Shown here: one piece after another, positions 11,299 to 21,714 of the stretch | How the letters are laid out: each line of letters begins with the position of its first letter | Position numbering within the stretch: the stretch's first letter is position 1 | Assembly (NCBI GenBank): GCA_964030475.1 | Contig: CAXIPT010000005.1 | Coordinates: 3,190,097 to 3,254,096, forward strand | DNA from: Tethya wilhelma | Taxonomy: Eukaryota > Porifera > Demospongiae > Tethyida > Tethyidae | Direction of reading: 5' to 3' | Length of the DNA: 64,000 nt | Translations under genes and position numbers: made by a program | The notes under the pieces: model-generated | Told to the model about the DNA's origin: nothing | The model's input: only the letters and a program-made list of their open reading frames with translations | The model's database searches: none

Positions 11299-11710
11299 CT
11301 ATTCGCTATTCGCTATAGCTGTGATTGGCTTGTCAATGAGTAGTCACAATAGATATGAAACTTGACATGATGAGTTATTCGCCGCCTGGCTAGCTTAGTA
11401 CTGGGTGCCAGGCTGTCAGTCAGTGACTTACTTGAGCTTCTTCGGTGTGCTCGCCATGATGACTTCATCATCTTCAGAACTTGACAAAATGATAACATCT
11501 TCTGGCGTATAGTGAGTCATCCCCATAAGAGCTAGCTGGAGAACTCTGAAGTGAAGACACGGCGCTCACTGTTCACGTGGACATTTGGTATGCTTCCTTA
11601 TTAGGTCAAGGCATTGGTCTACTGTAGTGCACATGCTCAGGTTCACCATCAAAACAATCCCGTTCCCATTCCCGTTTCTGTTCTCGTTCCCTACTTTTCC
11701 ACTTGCCCAG
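11299..11710 (-). repeat. 400 bp direct repeat with a possible N-terminal exon, copy 1
   Basis: About 400 bp recurs in the same orientation at 13913-14325. On the minus strand both copies could encode MTHYTPEDVIILS... (from about 11520) ending at CTCAA|GTAAGT, which could be a splice donor for a first coding exon; without splicing the frame meets TAA at once. 'PEDVI(I/V)LSS.SED' openings are common in transposon-borne proteins. The two copies bracket the piggyBac remnant. Confidence 0.6.
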
Positions 11711-11711
11711 C

Positions 11712-11880
11712 CACGAGTGGACGCAGGGCTGCTTGTAAGCGCTATACCCGGAAAACTACTTGAAATATGGACACCAAATTTTGATATGCGCTTCCTGGGA
11801 AGGTGCAGATATACATGGAGCAGCTATCTTAAAATTCGCAGAAATTTCCAAACGTCAGGTTTCACTTGACACGTCACAAA
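11712..11880. repeat. Truncated GTGACCTGTC element
   Basis: Matches the first and last parts of the 10383-11295 element in inverted orientation, ending in the TIR-like CAAACGTCAGGTTTCACTTG near 11860. The central part is missing. Confidence 0.65.
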
Positions 11881-12148
11881 TACTCATATCCTACAACAAT
11901 GGCAATATATACTTAGAAGATTTAGGTACACTACACACACAAACACACACACACAGTGGGGCAAACATTGCCTGGGAAACAACTCCTTCTTCTATTAAAA
12001 TACGACCCTTCACTCAACATGTTGGCCCTCAAGTACCTATATCCATACTAGGTATTTTTCATCTTCTGTTTACAACCTAGTTGTTAGAGTACATTGTAGA
12101 GCAAACCAACCTGTATGCTCTGAAATGCATGGGTGATGAGATTGGACC

Positions 12149-13048
12149 AAGGTTACAGTTGAAGAGCTCCCTGCTTGTATAGGTGTGATGATCTTAATGG
12201 GCCTAGTGCACCTCCAAGTGCTTTCGGATTACTGGAGCAATGACCCTGTACTTAGATATGAAATTATAACAAGCAAAATAACCAGAGATAGGTTTCTTGA
12301 GATCATGCGCTATCTACATTTTGCCGACAACAGTACTCTTCCACTTCCAGGCCAACCTGACTAAAACAAGTTGGGGAAAGTCAGCATGTTATCGACACAC
12401 TCAATACCACCTTCAAACAGGTTTACAATATGTACAAAGAAATAAGCATAGATGAGGCAATGATTGCGTTCAAGTGTAGATCTAGTTTGAATCAATACAT
12501 GCCAAAGAAACCAGTAAGCGTGGAATAAAAGTGTGAATGATGAGAGATGCGAAGAATGGCTATATAACAAGCTTTGAAGTGTACACAGAAAAAAAGGGTG
12601 ATTCTGTGAAGACTGGGCTTGGATCAAAAATTGTAAAAGGTCTGACTAATCACCTATACAATAGGCATGTGTTTACTATAAGCTATATTTGTAGTGCTTA
12701 TATGTATTGCTTTTCTTTCCATTTTCTACAGGAACCATCATGTGTATTGTGACAACATTATTTTCTAGGGTTGATTTGTTCCTAGATCTGAAACGAAATG
12801 GAATCTATGCATGTGGTACACTTCGTTCCAACAGGAAAGGCTTTCCAGATGATCTCAAATCACTCGTGAAAAGAGGAGAGGGTGAAAGAGGTGACTCGGT
12901 AGTGAGGCAGAATGTCAACCTGACTATTAGTGTTTGGCAAGACACAAAGCCTGTGACAGTTATTGCTACAAATGCCGATCCAACAGTAAATGAATCCGTC
13001 AACAGGAAAAACGGAGTTGGAACAACTAGAATTACTCAGTGTAGTTAA
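12149..13048 (+). pseudogene. piggyBac transposase remnant (PGBD-like)
   Basis: Reads GVMILMGLVHLQVLSDYWSN, RDRFLEIMRYLHFADN, YKEISIDEAMIAFKCR, then NGYITSFEVYTEKKGD, HHVYCDN and DPTVNESVNRK, in the order of the piggyBac DDE_Tnp_1_7 domain. The Asp of SIDEAM and the Asp of YCDN are the second and third catalytic positions. Damage: a stop in 'GQPD*NKL' at 12361, a frameshift near 12518, a TGA for Trp in KVWMM, and an interruption of about 67 bp in the NR-NHHVYCDN motif (12665-12731) that ends in tttctacag and could be an intron. The 5' quarter is absent. Dead copy. Confidence 0.8.
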
Positions 13049-13912
13049 AATTACGGGCTATAGTTAGCTCATGAATATGCTAATAAGTACAAGCACAGTA
13101 CAAGCTAGTTATTTTAGACACGCAATTTGGCCTGCAGCTTAGTCGGCAATTTTTTTCGCGTAGAAGCCTTATCTCGCGATATATTGTACATTTTCTATTT
13201 ATTCGAAGGAATGGGCAGGGCGAGACGAAGTTGAATTCAACTCACAGTTTTGAAGTTGCGCTTCGTCTTGGGCTTCCACTCGAGCGTCTATCAAGCTTCA
13301 GCCAACGATGGCAGTGCAGGACTCTTCTGTTTTATATCTCTTAACTATTTTCTCTCCGTGTCGCCCTCTGAAAGGTACTTACCTATCGTTAGAAGTGCAC
13401 AAAGCTCAGTTCAGAGCCTTATTGCTGGCATGATTTGCCGACAAAAATTTTCCCAGAACACACCGTTTTTGTTGCCATTGTATTTTGTGAATGCATCATT
13501 AGAATCAAGTCTATTTTCGCTTTGTATAGTAGTGTAGATTTGTGCTGACTGCCAATAGCTTTCATATCACAAGCAATAGATGGAAAACAAATACAAAAAA
13601 TTCATATGAATATTCATGAGCATACTGTATCCCGTAACCTTAAGGATGCCTTAAAAAGTTAAGGCACTAATTATACACAAACCCTTTTGTGCTTTGACTA
13701 TACTTTGTGGTTAGATAACCAAACTACATAGTGATTGTATTTTTAATGTAAATTATGAAAATGAAAGTCAAAAAATTATTGTGGGCGTGGCCACACTAAA
13801 AAATACATACCGTAGNTCCAGACTTACGAGTCAGCTTCAATGATTTGCAAATCACTGGAGTCAAGCCTACAGTTCAGGATACACAAGTCTCACTTAAACA
13901 CATGATTTAGCT

Positions 13913-14325
13913 TATATTCGCTATTCGCTATAGCTATGATTGGCTTGTCAATGAGTAGTCACAATAGATACGAAACATGATGAGTTATTCGCCACCTGGC
14001 TAGCCCTAGCTCAGTAGCTTAGTACTGCGGCTATCAGTCAGTGACTTACTTGAGCTTCTTCGGTGTGCTAGCCATGATGACTTCATCATCTTCAGAATTT
14101 GACAAAATGATAACATCTTCTGGCGTATAGTGAGTCATCCCTGTAAGAGCTAGCCGGAGAATTAGAACTGAGTGAAGACATGCACGCACACTGTTCATGT
14201 GGACATTTGGTATGCTTCCTTATTAGGTCAAGGCATTGGTCTACTGTAGTGTGCATGCTCAGGTTCATTGGTAAGACCATCAAAACAATCCCGTTCCCGT
14301 TCCCTACTTTTCCACTTGCCCTATG
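13913..14325 (-). repeat. 400 bp direct repeat, copy 2
   Basis: Same sequence as 11299-11710 with small indels, including the potential exon MTHYTPEDVI...MASTPKKLK on the minus strand (about 14140-14051). It abruptly joins the Copia gag fragment at about 14325. Confidence 0.65.
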
Positions 14326-14622
14326 TTTTCCTTTGTATTGATCGGCCAATTTCTTCCATACAACAATCGGATCCTCTGGATCTCTTCTGATCACATACAA
14401 TTGCGAGGGATCCAATGCCAACACGATAACTGCTAGCGCCTGATCTCTCCTACTCATGAATTTCGCATGTGCTCCACCCTCGGTGGCTTCAGGAGCAACT
14501 TCCGTCCCATTTATGATATTCCAAAACCCTTTTTTCATCAACGCCATCCTGACTTGCAACTTCCAAGTTGGATAATTATTACCAGTCAAAGGAGCAATCG
14601 ACACAACCTTGAGTTCTGCCAT
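14326..14622 (-). pseudogene. Ty1/Copia gag N-terminal fragment
   Basis: From ATG at 14622 the frame reads MAELKVVSIAPLTGNNYP, TWKLQVRMALMKKGFWNI and DPSQLYVIRRDPEDPIVVW..KLADQY. This is the typical N-terminal part of Copia gag polyproteins (UBN2/DUF4219 type, 'LtG.NY.tWk.qm...L....lw..i.g'). The frame breaks where the flanking direct repeat begins, leaving about 97 residues. No protease, integrase, reverse transcriptase or LTR was found nearby. Confidence 0.8.
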
Positions 14623-14783
14623 AATTCTTCTTGAAAACACTTGCTGCCACACAACTTGACACGAATAAACCACACAAACTGTGACTCACTTTCAAACAGC
14701 AATTAGTCTCATTAGTTACAACTAGTGTTTATGTAAACATGTGCACAACAATTACAATGACATTTGTTTGGCAGTGCATAATT

Positions 14784-15805
14784 TCAACAATATCTTTGTA
14801 CTGAAGAGAGAAGCTTGTTTCCAAACACTAGAAAAGCAACTTTGAGGTCATAGACTATAGCAAACCTTTCCAACAATGCTAAAACACCTAGTGCTTTATG
14901 AGATGATTCACCATGTAAATCTTCAGCAATGTGATCAAGTTCTTCACATAGAGCACTGTAGTTCTTTAAAATAGCATCTATGGCAGCAGTACGTACCGTC
15001 CATCTAGTGGGACACAAAGGCTTTAGTCCAGGAGATCCAGGATTGAGCTGTTCTTTGAGGTGCCTGAAATGTGATAGACGTTTTGGGGATGCACAAATAA
15101 GGTTGGCCAAATCTGAAGCAAGTGCAATAGCATCTCTTATGCATGAACAAGAACGTGGCAGTCTGGAGACATAAATTCAAACAATGAGCAACACAATGAA
15201 CATAATGTGCTCTAGGTTCTTCAGACTTCAAACGTTTTGCAACACCACTCAAATAGCCAGACATGTTACTTGCACCATCATGTATGTCCCCTACAACTGG
15301 TTAACTGAAGAATGAGAACATCCTTTAGAATACAAGCTAGAGTGGCAGCATCTGTTTGATCAACTTGCACCAACCCAACCACATCTTCAAAAGTGGTATA
15401 GCACGGTAGCACCTATCCACCCACCGCAAGGACACTGAAAACTGCTCTAGTTCACTTAATGTCCCTTGTTTCATCAGCAATAATTGCAAACCAATTAGCA
15501 CTCCTAATATCACTGAGAATATCGCGGAGAAGCTGATGAGCCATCATCTCATTTGTGATGTCATGTGAGAGATACCTTCCATCAGTAAGCCATCTTTCAA
15601 GGCCAGGAACATCTTCAGATCGACATTTAAGGAGTTGTACTAAATTTCCTTCTTCATCTGTATGACCACGAATAGCCAGACCCTGACACACAAGAAACTT
15701 CAATGGTGTTACTACCTTTATTAACATTTCTCGTCTATGTTGCTGGTCTGTAAGGAGTTGTTGGTAGCTATAGAAGGCTGTAATGAAAATTGAAGCTTTA
15801 TACAT
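14784..15805 (-). pseudogene. hAT-like (DUF4371/ZMYM-type) transposase remnant
   Basis: Reading 5' to 3' on the minus strand, frame 1 (15805-15452) gives QLLRDILSDIRSANWFAIIADETRD. A shifted frame gives EDVVGLVQVDQTDAATLACI and DGASNMSGYLSGVAKRLKSE, then HYVHCVAHCLNLCLQ (to about 15170). Another frame (15110-14784) gives LKPLCPTRWTVRTAAIDAIL. This is the order of the TTF-zinc-finger/DUF4371 hAT transposases. At least three frameshifts and several stops make it inactive. The C-terminal dimerisation region is missing. Confidence 0.8.
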
Positions 15806-16264
15806 GCATCATGATTCAGTTCGTGCTCTCAAAACCGGTGTTTTGCTTTTTTCAAATTGTCAAAACCATTTGATACAAACACATTTCTTTTGGGCGGAAT
15901 AGAGCTAATTAAACCTCTAGATAAAGCAGTAAAACAGAATGCCTTGTTGCACGTTTCACAATACGTTAACAATTTGTACTGCACAAACCACATTTTCTGG
16001 AATCACTGAAACATTCGACTCACTTTTAAGTTGAACTTGCTCCAAATCAGGTTCAAATTCAGCTTCCGAGGCTGTCTCAGAATCAAAATCATCATTTTCA
16101 GAAGTGCCATCAGCAATATCAAAATCATGAAGTTCTCGATCTTTCACAGACTCTCAAAGCTTGCATTTTGATGCTTTGGTTTGGAAAAAAATCCCAGTAC
16201 GGTCGTACTGGGTACACAGGAATGGCACGGATGGCCCATTAGCGCAATACAAATATTCACGTGA

Positions 16265-16900
16265 ATAACTGAGCGCTTAGCACTAAAAGGCTTCTTAAGC
16301 TACTATTTAGCTCTTTCTCTTTCAAATGAGCCCCAAAACATGGCCTAAAACCATCACTAAAGTAACAAACACAAACATGCCAAACCTCCACTTTTCTCCA
16401 TCTTCTTCTTCTATCTTGGCTCAACTTTTCTCAGAGACTATTCACTTTTAGAAGCTGATTCTTGAATGATCGCGAATGAACTTGGTTTCAGTCGCTTTGG
16501 CCATTGGTTTTTAGCGCCTCTCATTGAGTAGCTAGATAGAAGGCGAAAAGCGCCTCCTCCATATGGCCGCCATTAATTTCTACACTCATGCATCATTCAT
16601 TGGCTTCTAGAAAATTCGAATTGACGACCCTTTCCACACACAAAAGTGTGCGTTATTTGGAATTCAAATGCAAGTTGCTTGGAACTCTTTTGTGATACCT
16701 GGTTGCTCTTCTTAAGATCATGATTTTGATTATAGCAAGGCAAGTATATCTTATGATACAGCTCCTGACTCCAAATGACTAAGATGTGTGTTTCACTTCT
16801 GAGTATCAAGCGGGCTCAGCAAGTTGGCTGCATCCCAATCAGCAGCCCACTCAAGTAGCTGCTCAGTAGTTAGCTACACACAATTATGAAAATATGAGAA
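16265..16900 (-). repeat. Dispersed repeat family A, inverted copy
   Basis: Reverse complement of 640-1320 with scattered substitutions and indels, including the TATGGCCGCCATTAATTTCT block near 16563. With the adjacent foldback at 16905-17045 it mirrors the arrangement at 376-1320, giving an inverted pair around the left 17 kb. Confidence 0.8.
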
Positions 16901-16904
16901 CAAA

Positions 16905-17045
16905 CGAGTAAAAAAAAACATTGGAAATGTAATGAGACACATGAATGGCTAAATCGTAAAAAGAAAGCGAACAAGATGGAATGGCTGTTACTCTAACAGT
17001 CATTCCATCTTGTTTGGTTTTTTTTACGATTTAGCCATTCCTCTT
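16905..17045. repeat. Foldback element, short copy
   Basis: Arms of about 65 bp ('gatttagccattcc' and 'ggaatggctaaatc') meet at TGGCTGTTACTCTAACAGTC. It is a loop-deleted version of the 376-645 element. Confidence 0.8.
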
Positions 17046-17284
17046 TTATTACCGTGTGTTGAGCTTGAGCCTTCTGAAGTGAGTTTAGTGTAGCGGTCTG
17101 TTACAGCCTGACTTACAGTACAGTTACTAAAGTAGGGGGCTCAGCCCTTAAGTTAGGGGGACTTTAGCCCCTGCAGCCCCCTGGTTCTGCCACTTTTGGT
17201 TTTGAAATCATTAGTATGTTGTTATGATTTTACCTACTTGTATCTAGCTAATAATAACCCTTTTGCTTGGAATTTGTTGCAAAA

Positions 17285-17540
17285 TTGCACAAACTCTAAA
17301 TTCAAAAATTTCTTAAATATGTCATCATTTTTGTTCATCATGTTGGCACCAGATATATCCCATAGTGGATTTTAGTTTGGTTGAGAGGTACCTGCTGGCA
17401 TCCATTGAAGGAGTGTGGTTGAGTTATGACGTAGACCAGTGATTGAAAACGTCACATTTGGGTTAAAGAGTTCATAATCGTGTGAATTTTGAGACTGATC
17501 ATAACCAGAAACACCGATTTTCCGATTTCATAAAGTGAAG
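17285..17540 (-). repeat. Dispersed repeat family B, inverted fragment
   Basis: Carries, in reverse, the parts seen at 7165-7295 and 7505-7610, but lacks the 7300-7500 section with the palindrome, which is present at 21290-21430 only in part. Confidence 0.65.
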
Positions 17541-17731
17541 GGCTATAATATCTATGCTTGCACTTGGTAATAATTACGAGCAGCTTAATTAGTTCATTTA
17601 TTTGTGCGGTTTTCAACGCTGTTGATGATGTAATATGCACGGCCACGTACATATGCCCGCGGCCATTTATGTAGGTTTACTCACGTGCATGTCATGTTAC
17701 AAGTGTTTCTACAAGAGCAGGGGGTGGTGAC

Positions 17732-17980
17732 TCCCATATGTACTGTACTTGGAGCCGCTACCACAGTCAAGATGATGGTCAATGGTCAAAATGAGATTTT
17801 AGTGCTGGTCAACGGTCAAAATGAAATTTTGACAATGAAAGTCGGTAAAGGTCGTCAGTCAAGCGCGAATTTCACCACACAGTCAAGTCAAATTTTAGCC
17901 ACAGTCAACGGTAAAAATGGAAATTTTGGAGAATCAAGCTCTTGACCCCGGTCGCGGCTCCAAGTACAGAACATATGGGA
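17732..17980. mobile_element. 249 bp TIR element with internal direct repeats
   Basis: The terminal repeat TCCCATATGTACTGTACTTG and on to GGAGCCGC (17732-17759) is inverted at 17953-17980 with one or two mismatches. Inside, 'gtcaa(t/c)ggtcaaaatga(g/a)attt' and related 'GGTAAAAATGGAAATTTT' units repeat three or four times. An 86-codon ORF crosses it but looks like a by-product of the repeats. Confidence 0.75.
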
Positions 17981-17989
17981 CCCATATGC

Positions 17990-18900
17990 GCTGTTTGATA
18001 CTGTTCTCTCTTATGAACTCTTTTGGTTCAGGGATATGAATGCTAAGAATTCATAGGTGTAAATGTGAATGTGTAACCCTCAGTTTTGTGTTGTTTGTGG
18101 GAAAGTGATGGTACCCAAAAGTCGTGTGTTGTTCTGGCTACCATGGATATTATAGCTCTCGGAACTATAATATCCATGTGGCTACTGACGGTAAAAGAAC
18201 ACTAGTACGTACGAGTTTTTCTGTACATTTGTAAGAGCAATTTCCAGGCAGCACAGGTTTACGCGTGCAAACACCCTTGTTTTACAGTAGCCTGACTAAT
18301 AGCTGCCTTGATTTCACATTTCATTTAGAAATACTCTTTATTAAATCTTTTTATGCAAAACATCATAGCTGGCTACTTTCTTTCACTGTCATAGAAGCAC
18401 AACCATCTGTATGGTTATTAATACTTGCAGCTATCATGTGACTAAATGCGCATTGGAATGTTATAATTACTCTTACTGCGATCTGATTGGGACGCTCAAA
18501 TTCCGTTCCCTGAGCCAAGAAATCTGTCGTATTTCACCAGACCCCTTTTTCCTTTGCACACATGCGAGGGATCGAGGGTCTGGGCACGAGACTAACTCGT
18601 GTCGCACCTCCTCTGATATGATAGACCTGTTGCACGTACAAGCATCACGTGCTTAATACCAGTGCGATGCTGAACTCATGTAACTGCATGTATACAATAA
18701 TATAGTTAGTGCTTGAACGTTCAAAGAAAGAATGTGCTGGCTTTATAATTATGTATGGCTTGTAGTTTCTTTTATAGTGATATGTATGCTTTTAAGAAAG
18801 CTGTCACTCTATGCTACACTTATTAAAAGATAATTACAAAAAAATTATGGAGAAAATTTCGATTATACGGAGATAAGCCCCACCCGTTGGAGGACAAGAG
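17990..18900. other. No gene; one short CCAGAC foldback
   Basis: At 18537-18582 a short inverted pair (ccagacccct / agggtctgg) followed by 'cacgagact' belongs to the small foldback family also seen at 21110-21160 and 21533-21588. At 18152-18179 a 14 bp inverted repeat (catggatattatag / ctataatatccatg) is present. Nothing coding was recognised. Confidence 0.5.
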
Positions 18901-19207
18901 ATGGGCACGGAGGAGATTGGAACCGGATGTAAAATCAGGACCTGGTGATTTCTGCAACTCTTAGGTATGCATGGAATGCAGAGTTATGAATGTAGTACCA
19001 CGTGTGGTTCTCAATGGCATCTCAAAGAAAACCGCTTAGAGCCACATTGTGGTCTTTGATAAAGCAAAACAATACAAACTTGTATTACTTGAGGACAAAA
19101 TTATACTAGCTAGGCTGTGTAAATATAAACCTGAATAGATGAATCCATTGTCATAGGACTCCTAGCAATATCTTTCCGTAGGTAGCGTGAAGAGATACTA
19201 GGAATAT

Positions 19208-20592
19208 TCACCTTTGCTTGTGAGGACAGATACCGTGTAGCCGGAAAGTTTCGATCACGGGTATAAAGTTTCGCGGTTGGCTTCCCTCAACATTTTCGGA
19301 TGACAGTTGTCCCTCCCTGAGCCACACTTGCTTAGGACCAGAAAAAAGATTCGACCATTTGCCACCAAAATGACAGTACATGGTCACAAGCCACTGGCAA
19401 TAATCAGGTGGGCACTTTCCAATCTGCAAAATTAAAATCATAACAATAATAGGTAGTACTGTAGACCGGGAAATTTTCGTCGCTAAAAAATTTTCGTCGA
19501 CGATCATTACCGACGAAAATTAAACTCGGCGAAAATTATTTCGTATGGCGATCTTTACTGAATCATCCGCAATTAAACTACGCGAAAATTTAACAGACGA
19601 AATATTTTACCAACGAAAATTTCCAGATCTACGGTATACCACAAAAAAGACACTCGATATTTACCTTACTGTAAGAATCAGCATTGAAGAAATTTGTTAT
19701 GTGTTCCAATAAACCCATTGGCATACGTCTTGCGGGAAGTCTGGAGTCACTGCCATCAGCAAGACTCCTTCCGATTGCATTAGCTATCCCATACACTACA
19801 ATGCTTCTATTACATTGCTTGAGATGTTGAGCTGCACATAAGCAGAATTTTAAAAAATCTGCTTTAAACTTTATGCCTTAATGAACGGCGGCCAACTTAG
19901 AAAATAAGTCTCCAACAATTTGTTCTTGTGCATCTACAGACATCAACTGGAGGAGTTCAATTGCTATTACTTCTGGATTATTTTCTGTTTACTAGTCCCA
20001 CCTTGTACGAGATTAGGTGCCATCTCCAAAATACATTCTGTTTGAGTGGCCATACTTGTCAGTGAAGCGCATTCTTGTACAATAGGCAAAGAATTCTCTG
20101 GCTCATGCTTTCCAAAAATATGCTTCTCAGCTTCTCAGCTTCAGCTAGACAACAAAACTGCTTGGACAACTTAGATTTAACTTTCAGTCGACAGGCTCCA
20201 GCTAAAATAAACAGTATAGCTACATTAAACATATCAATACTACGCAGGTATCTTGTAATATGCCTCTTACTTCTTTGCTGAACATATTCAGCTGCATCCT
20301 TCCAAAACTTGCTACATTTCCCATGAGTTGGCCACTCAGAAGGATCACAGTGGAATATAGTGAACTCCACTAAAGCCCTCTGTTCTTCTTCACTCCACGG
20401 CTCAATTGTCACTGTTCTTTCATATTGTCCACAGAAGAGCTTCCTCCTCACTGCTGATGCCCAAAAGGAGAAGAGCATGAGTATACAGCCATCTCTACCA
20501 CATGGTTGCACTGCCCCACCCCTTTTAGCATATGCAGCTATTGCTCTGAATGACAAATGGGTACAGTTGGGTACGGGTCTCAAATATTTCAT
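19208..20592 (-). pseudogene. Myb/SANT-like protein remnant, about 400 aa
   Basis: N-terminal part (20592-20059): PWSEEEQRALVEFTIFHC, WPTHGKCSKFWKDAAEYVQ, a tryptophan-spaced SANT/Myb-like module. After frame changes near 20100 and 19995 it continues NPEVIAIELLQLMSVDAQE, a TAA after LAAVH (about 19880), KFKADFLKFCLCAAQH, then RSLADGSDSRLPARRMPMG and FFNADSYSK. A GT-AG intron (about 19665-19425) containing a 180 bp MITE follows, then IGKCPPDYCQWLVTMYCHFG to 19208. SANT-type proteins accompany Harbinger-like transposases, but no transposase was recognised here. Function unknown. Confidence 0.5.
19457..19636. mobile_element. TACCGTA-family MITE
   Basis: Inverted ends TACTGTAGACCGGGAAATTT and AAATTTCCAGATCTACGGTA. 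The interior is built of repeated ACGAAAATT and GGCGAAAATT blocks. It sits inside the intron of the SANT-like remnant, and the closest relative in the window is 48386-48561 (TACCGTAGATCGGGAAATTT). Confidence 0.85.
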
Positions 20593-21291
20593 ATTCTACC
20601 TAGCAAGTTGCATCTGCTACTTCTTGTTTTACGATCTTTGCTATTTTTGAGGATATACGTAATATTAACAAAATGTATTGCAACGAGCAAATTGTGGTTA
20701 AGGTTAGCGTAAATTAATCACGTGTTTCCGGTTCCAACCTCCTCTGAGATGGGCAGTTGTATTACGATCTTCGTAGCAGCTGCTGCAAAAGTTCTGATTT
20801 TTCAGTATGTTTTGTCTATTAGCCTATACTAAATTTCTAAGTTAGATGTTACAACAGACTGGGCTAAGAGCAACAAAAATAATTCTTTGTTATCTTCCCA
20901 TACTGGCTCAGAGAACGGAATTTGAGCGTTCCAATCAGATTGCAGAACGCACGTGTCGTGACTTTTCAACCGCAAGTATGTTGATCCTGAGGTGGTGAGC
21001 CAATCAGATTGCAGCTCTTCGCTTCGCACGTGATAACTTGAAGGCCTGACTTACGTAATAGTTGGTGTTTTGCTGACTCAGCAAACCAAAACTATTGTCG
21101 ATTTTCACCAAACCCTCTTTTCCTCGAAAGGGGAGGGTCTGGACACGAGACTACCGTACAAAGTTGTCCTCCAAGATGGCTGACTTTTTTTATGTCATGT
21201 GACCTGTGACATCATGTGCAACGGGTCTATAGCTAATTGTATCAATGAAATAAAACCTCACAGTAATATCAGTGTCTACAAAAGTGGTTCG

Positions 21292-21430
21292 CCTTTGAAC
21301 AAGCTTTGAAGTTTGCTTTCATTGACTTTTTTTTTCTTCAAAAAATAACAATGAGCTTTACAGTAGTGTGTGATTGTGGGTTGATAAACAAAGACTCCTA
21401 CGTGCATGCAACACTAGTACCGTACATTTC
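21292..21430 (-). repeat. Dispersed repeat family B, fragment
   Basis: Reverse complement of 7311-7455: the shared block includes TTGTGGGTTGATAAACAAAG and 'gttcaaaggc'. Confidence 0.7.
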
Positions 21431-21532
21431 TAGGTGAATTCTGGGCAATCAAGCTCCAGCTGATCACAAATTAATTCTACATGACATATTTTGCTCGTGA
21501 CTTATGACATAATGAACCAAGAAATCTGTCGT

Positions 21533-21588
21533 ATTTCACCAGACCCTTTTCCCTCCTTGTGAGGGGTGGGGTCTGGGCATGAGACTAG
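21533..21588. repeat. Short CCAGAC foldback
   Basis: 'caccagacccttttccctcc' pairs with 'gaggggtggggtctgg' across a short loop, followed by 'gcatgagacta'. Related sites: 18537-18590, 21113-21160, 31558-31590, 32236-32330, 32815-32885, 44130-44215 and 53060-53120. Confidence 0.55.
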
Positions 21589-21591
21589 ACA

Positions 21592-21711
21592 CGAGTGCGC
21601 CTTTGCTGAGCTGTCAAGTCTGTTAATTGTATTCCAATCATGTGACCACAGTACTTCACAATGAGAGTTGATCACATGCACCGCTTTTGCCAGCTCAGCA
21701 AAGGCGCGCTC
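21592..21711. repeat. 120 bp foldback
   Basis: GTGCGCCTTTGCTGAGCTG at 21595 is inverted at 21693-21711 as CAGCTCAGCAAAGGCGCGC. 'aatcatgtgacc' and 'gttgatcacatg' add weaker internal pairing. Confidence 0.65.
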
Positions 21712-21714
21712 ATG

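Larger units (their letters stand above)
18909..20744 (-). mobile_element. Putative element bounded by 18 bp inverted repeats
   Basis: GAGGAGATTGGAACCGGA (about 18910-18927) is the reverse complement of TCCGGTTCCAACCTCCTC (20727-20744) with one mismatch. Nearly all the DNA between is one minus-strand protein remnant with a Myb/SANT-like N-terminus. No target duplication could be fixed, so the boundary is provisional. Confidence 0.45.

Noticed and set aside
15956..16147. Acidic 63-codon ORF as an N-terminal transposase exon
   Set aside because: Low-complexity acidic sequence only; no donor site or family match linking it to the hAT remnant.
17685..17945. 86-codon ORF with NGQNEIL repeats
   Set aside because: The repetition comes from direct repeats within a TIR element; no start context, splice signal or family support.
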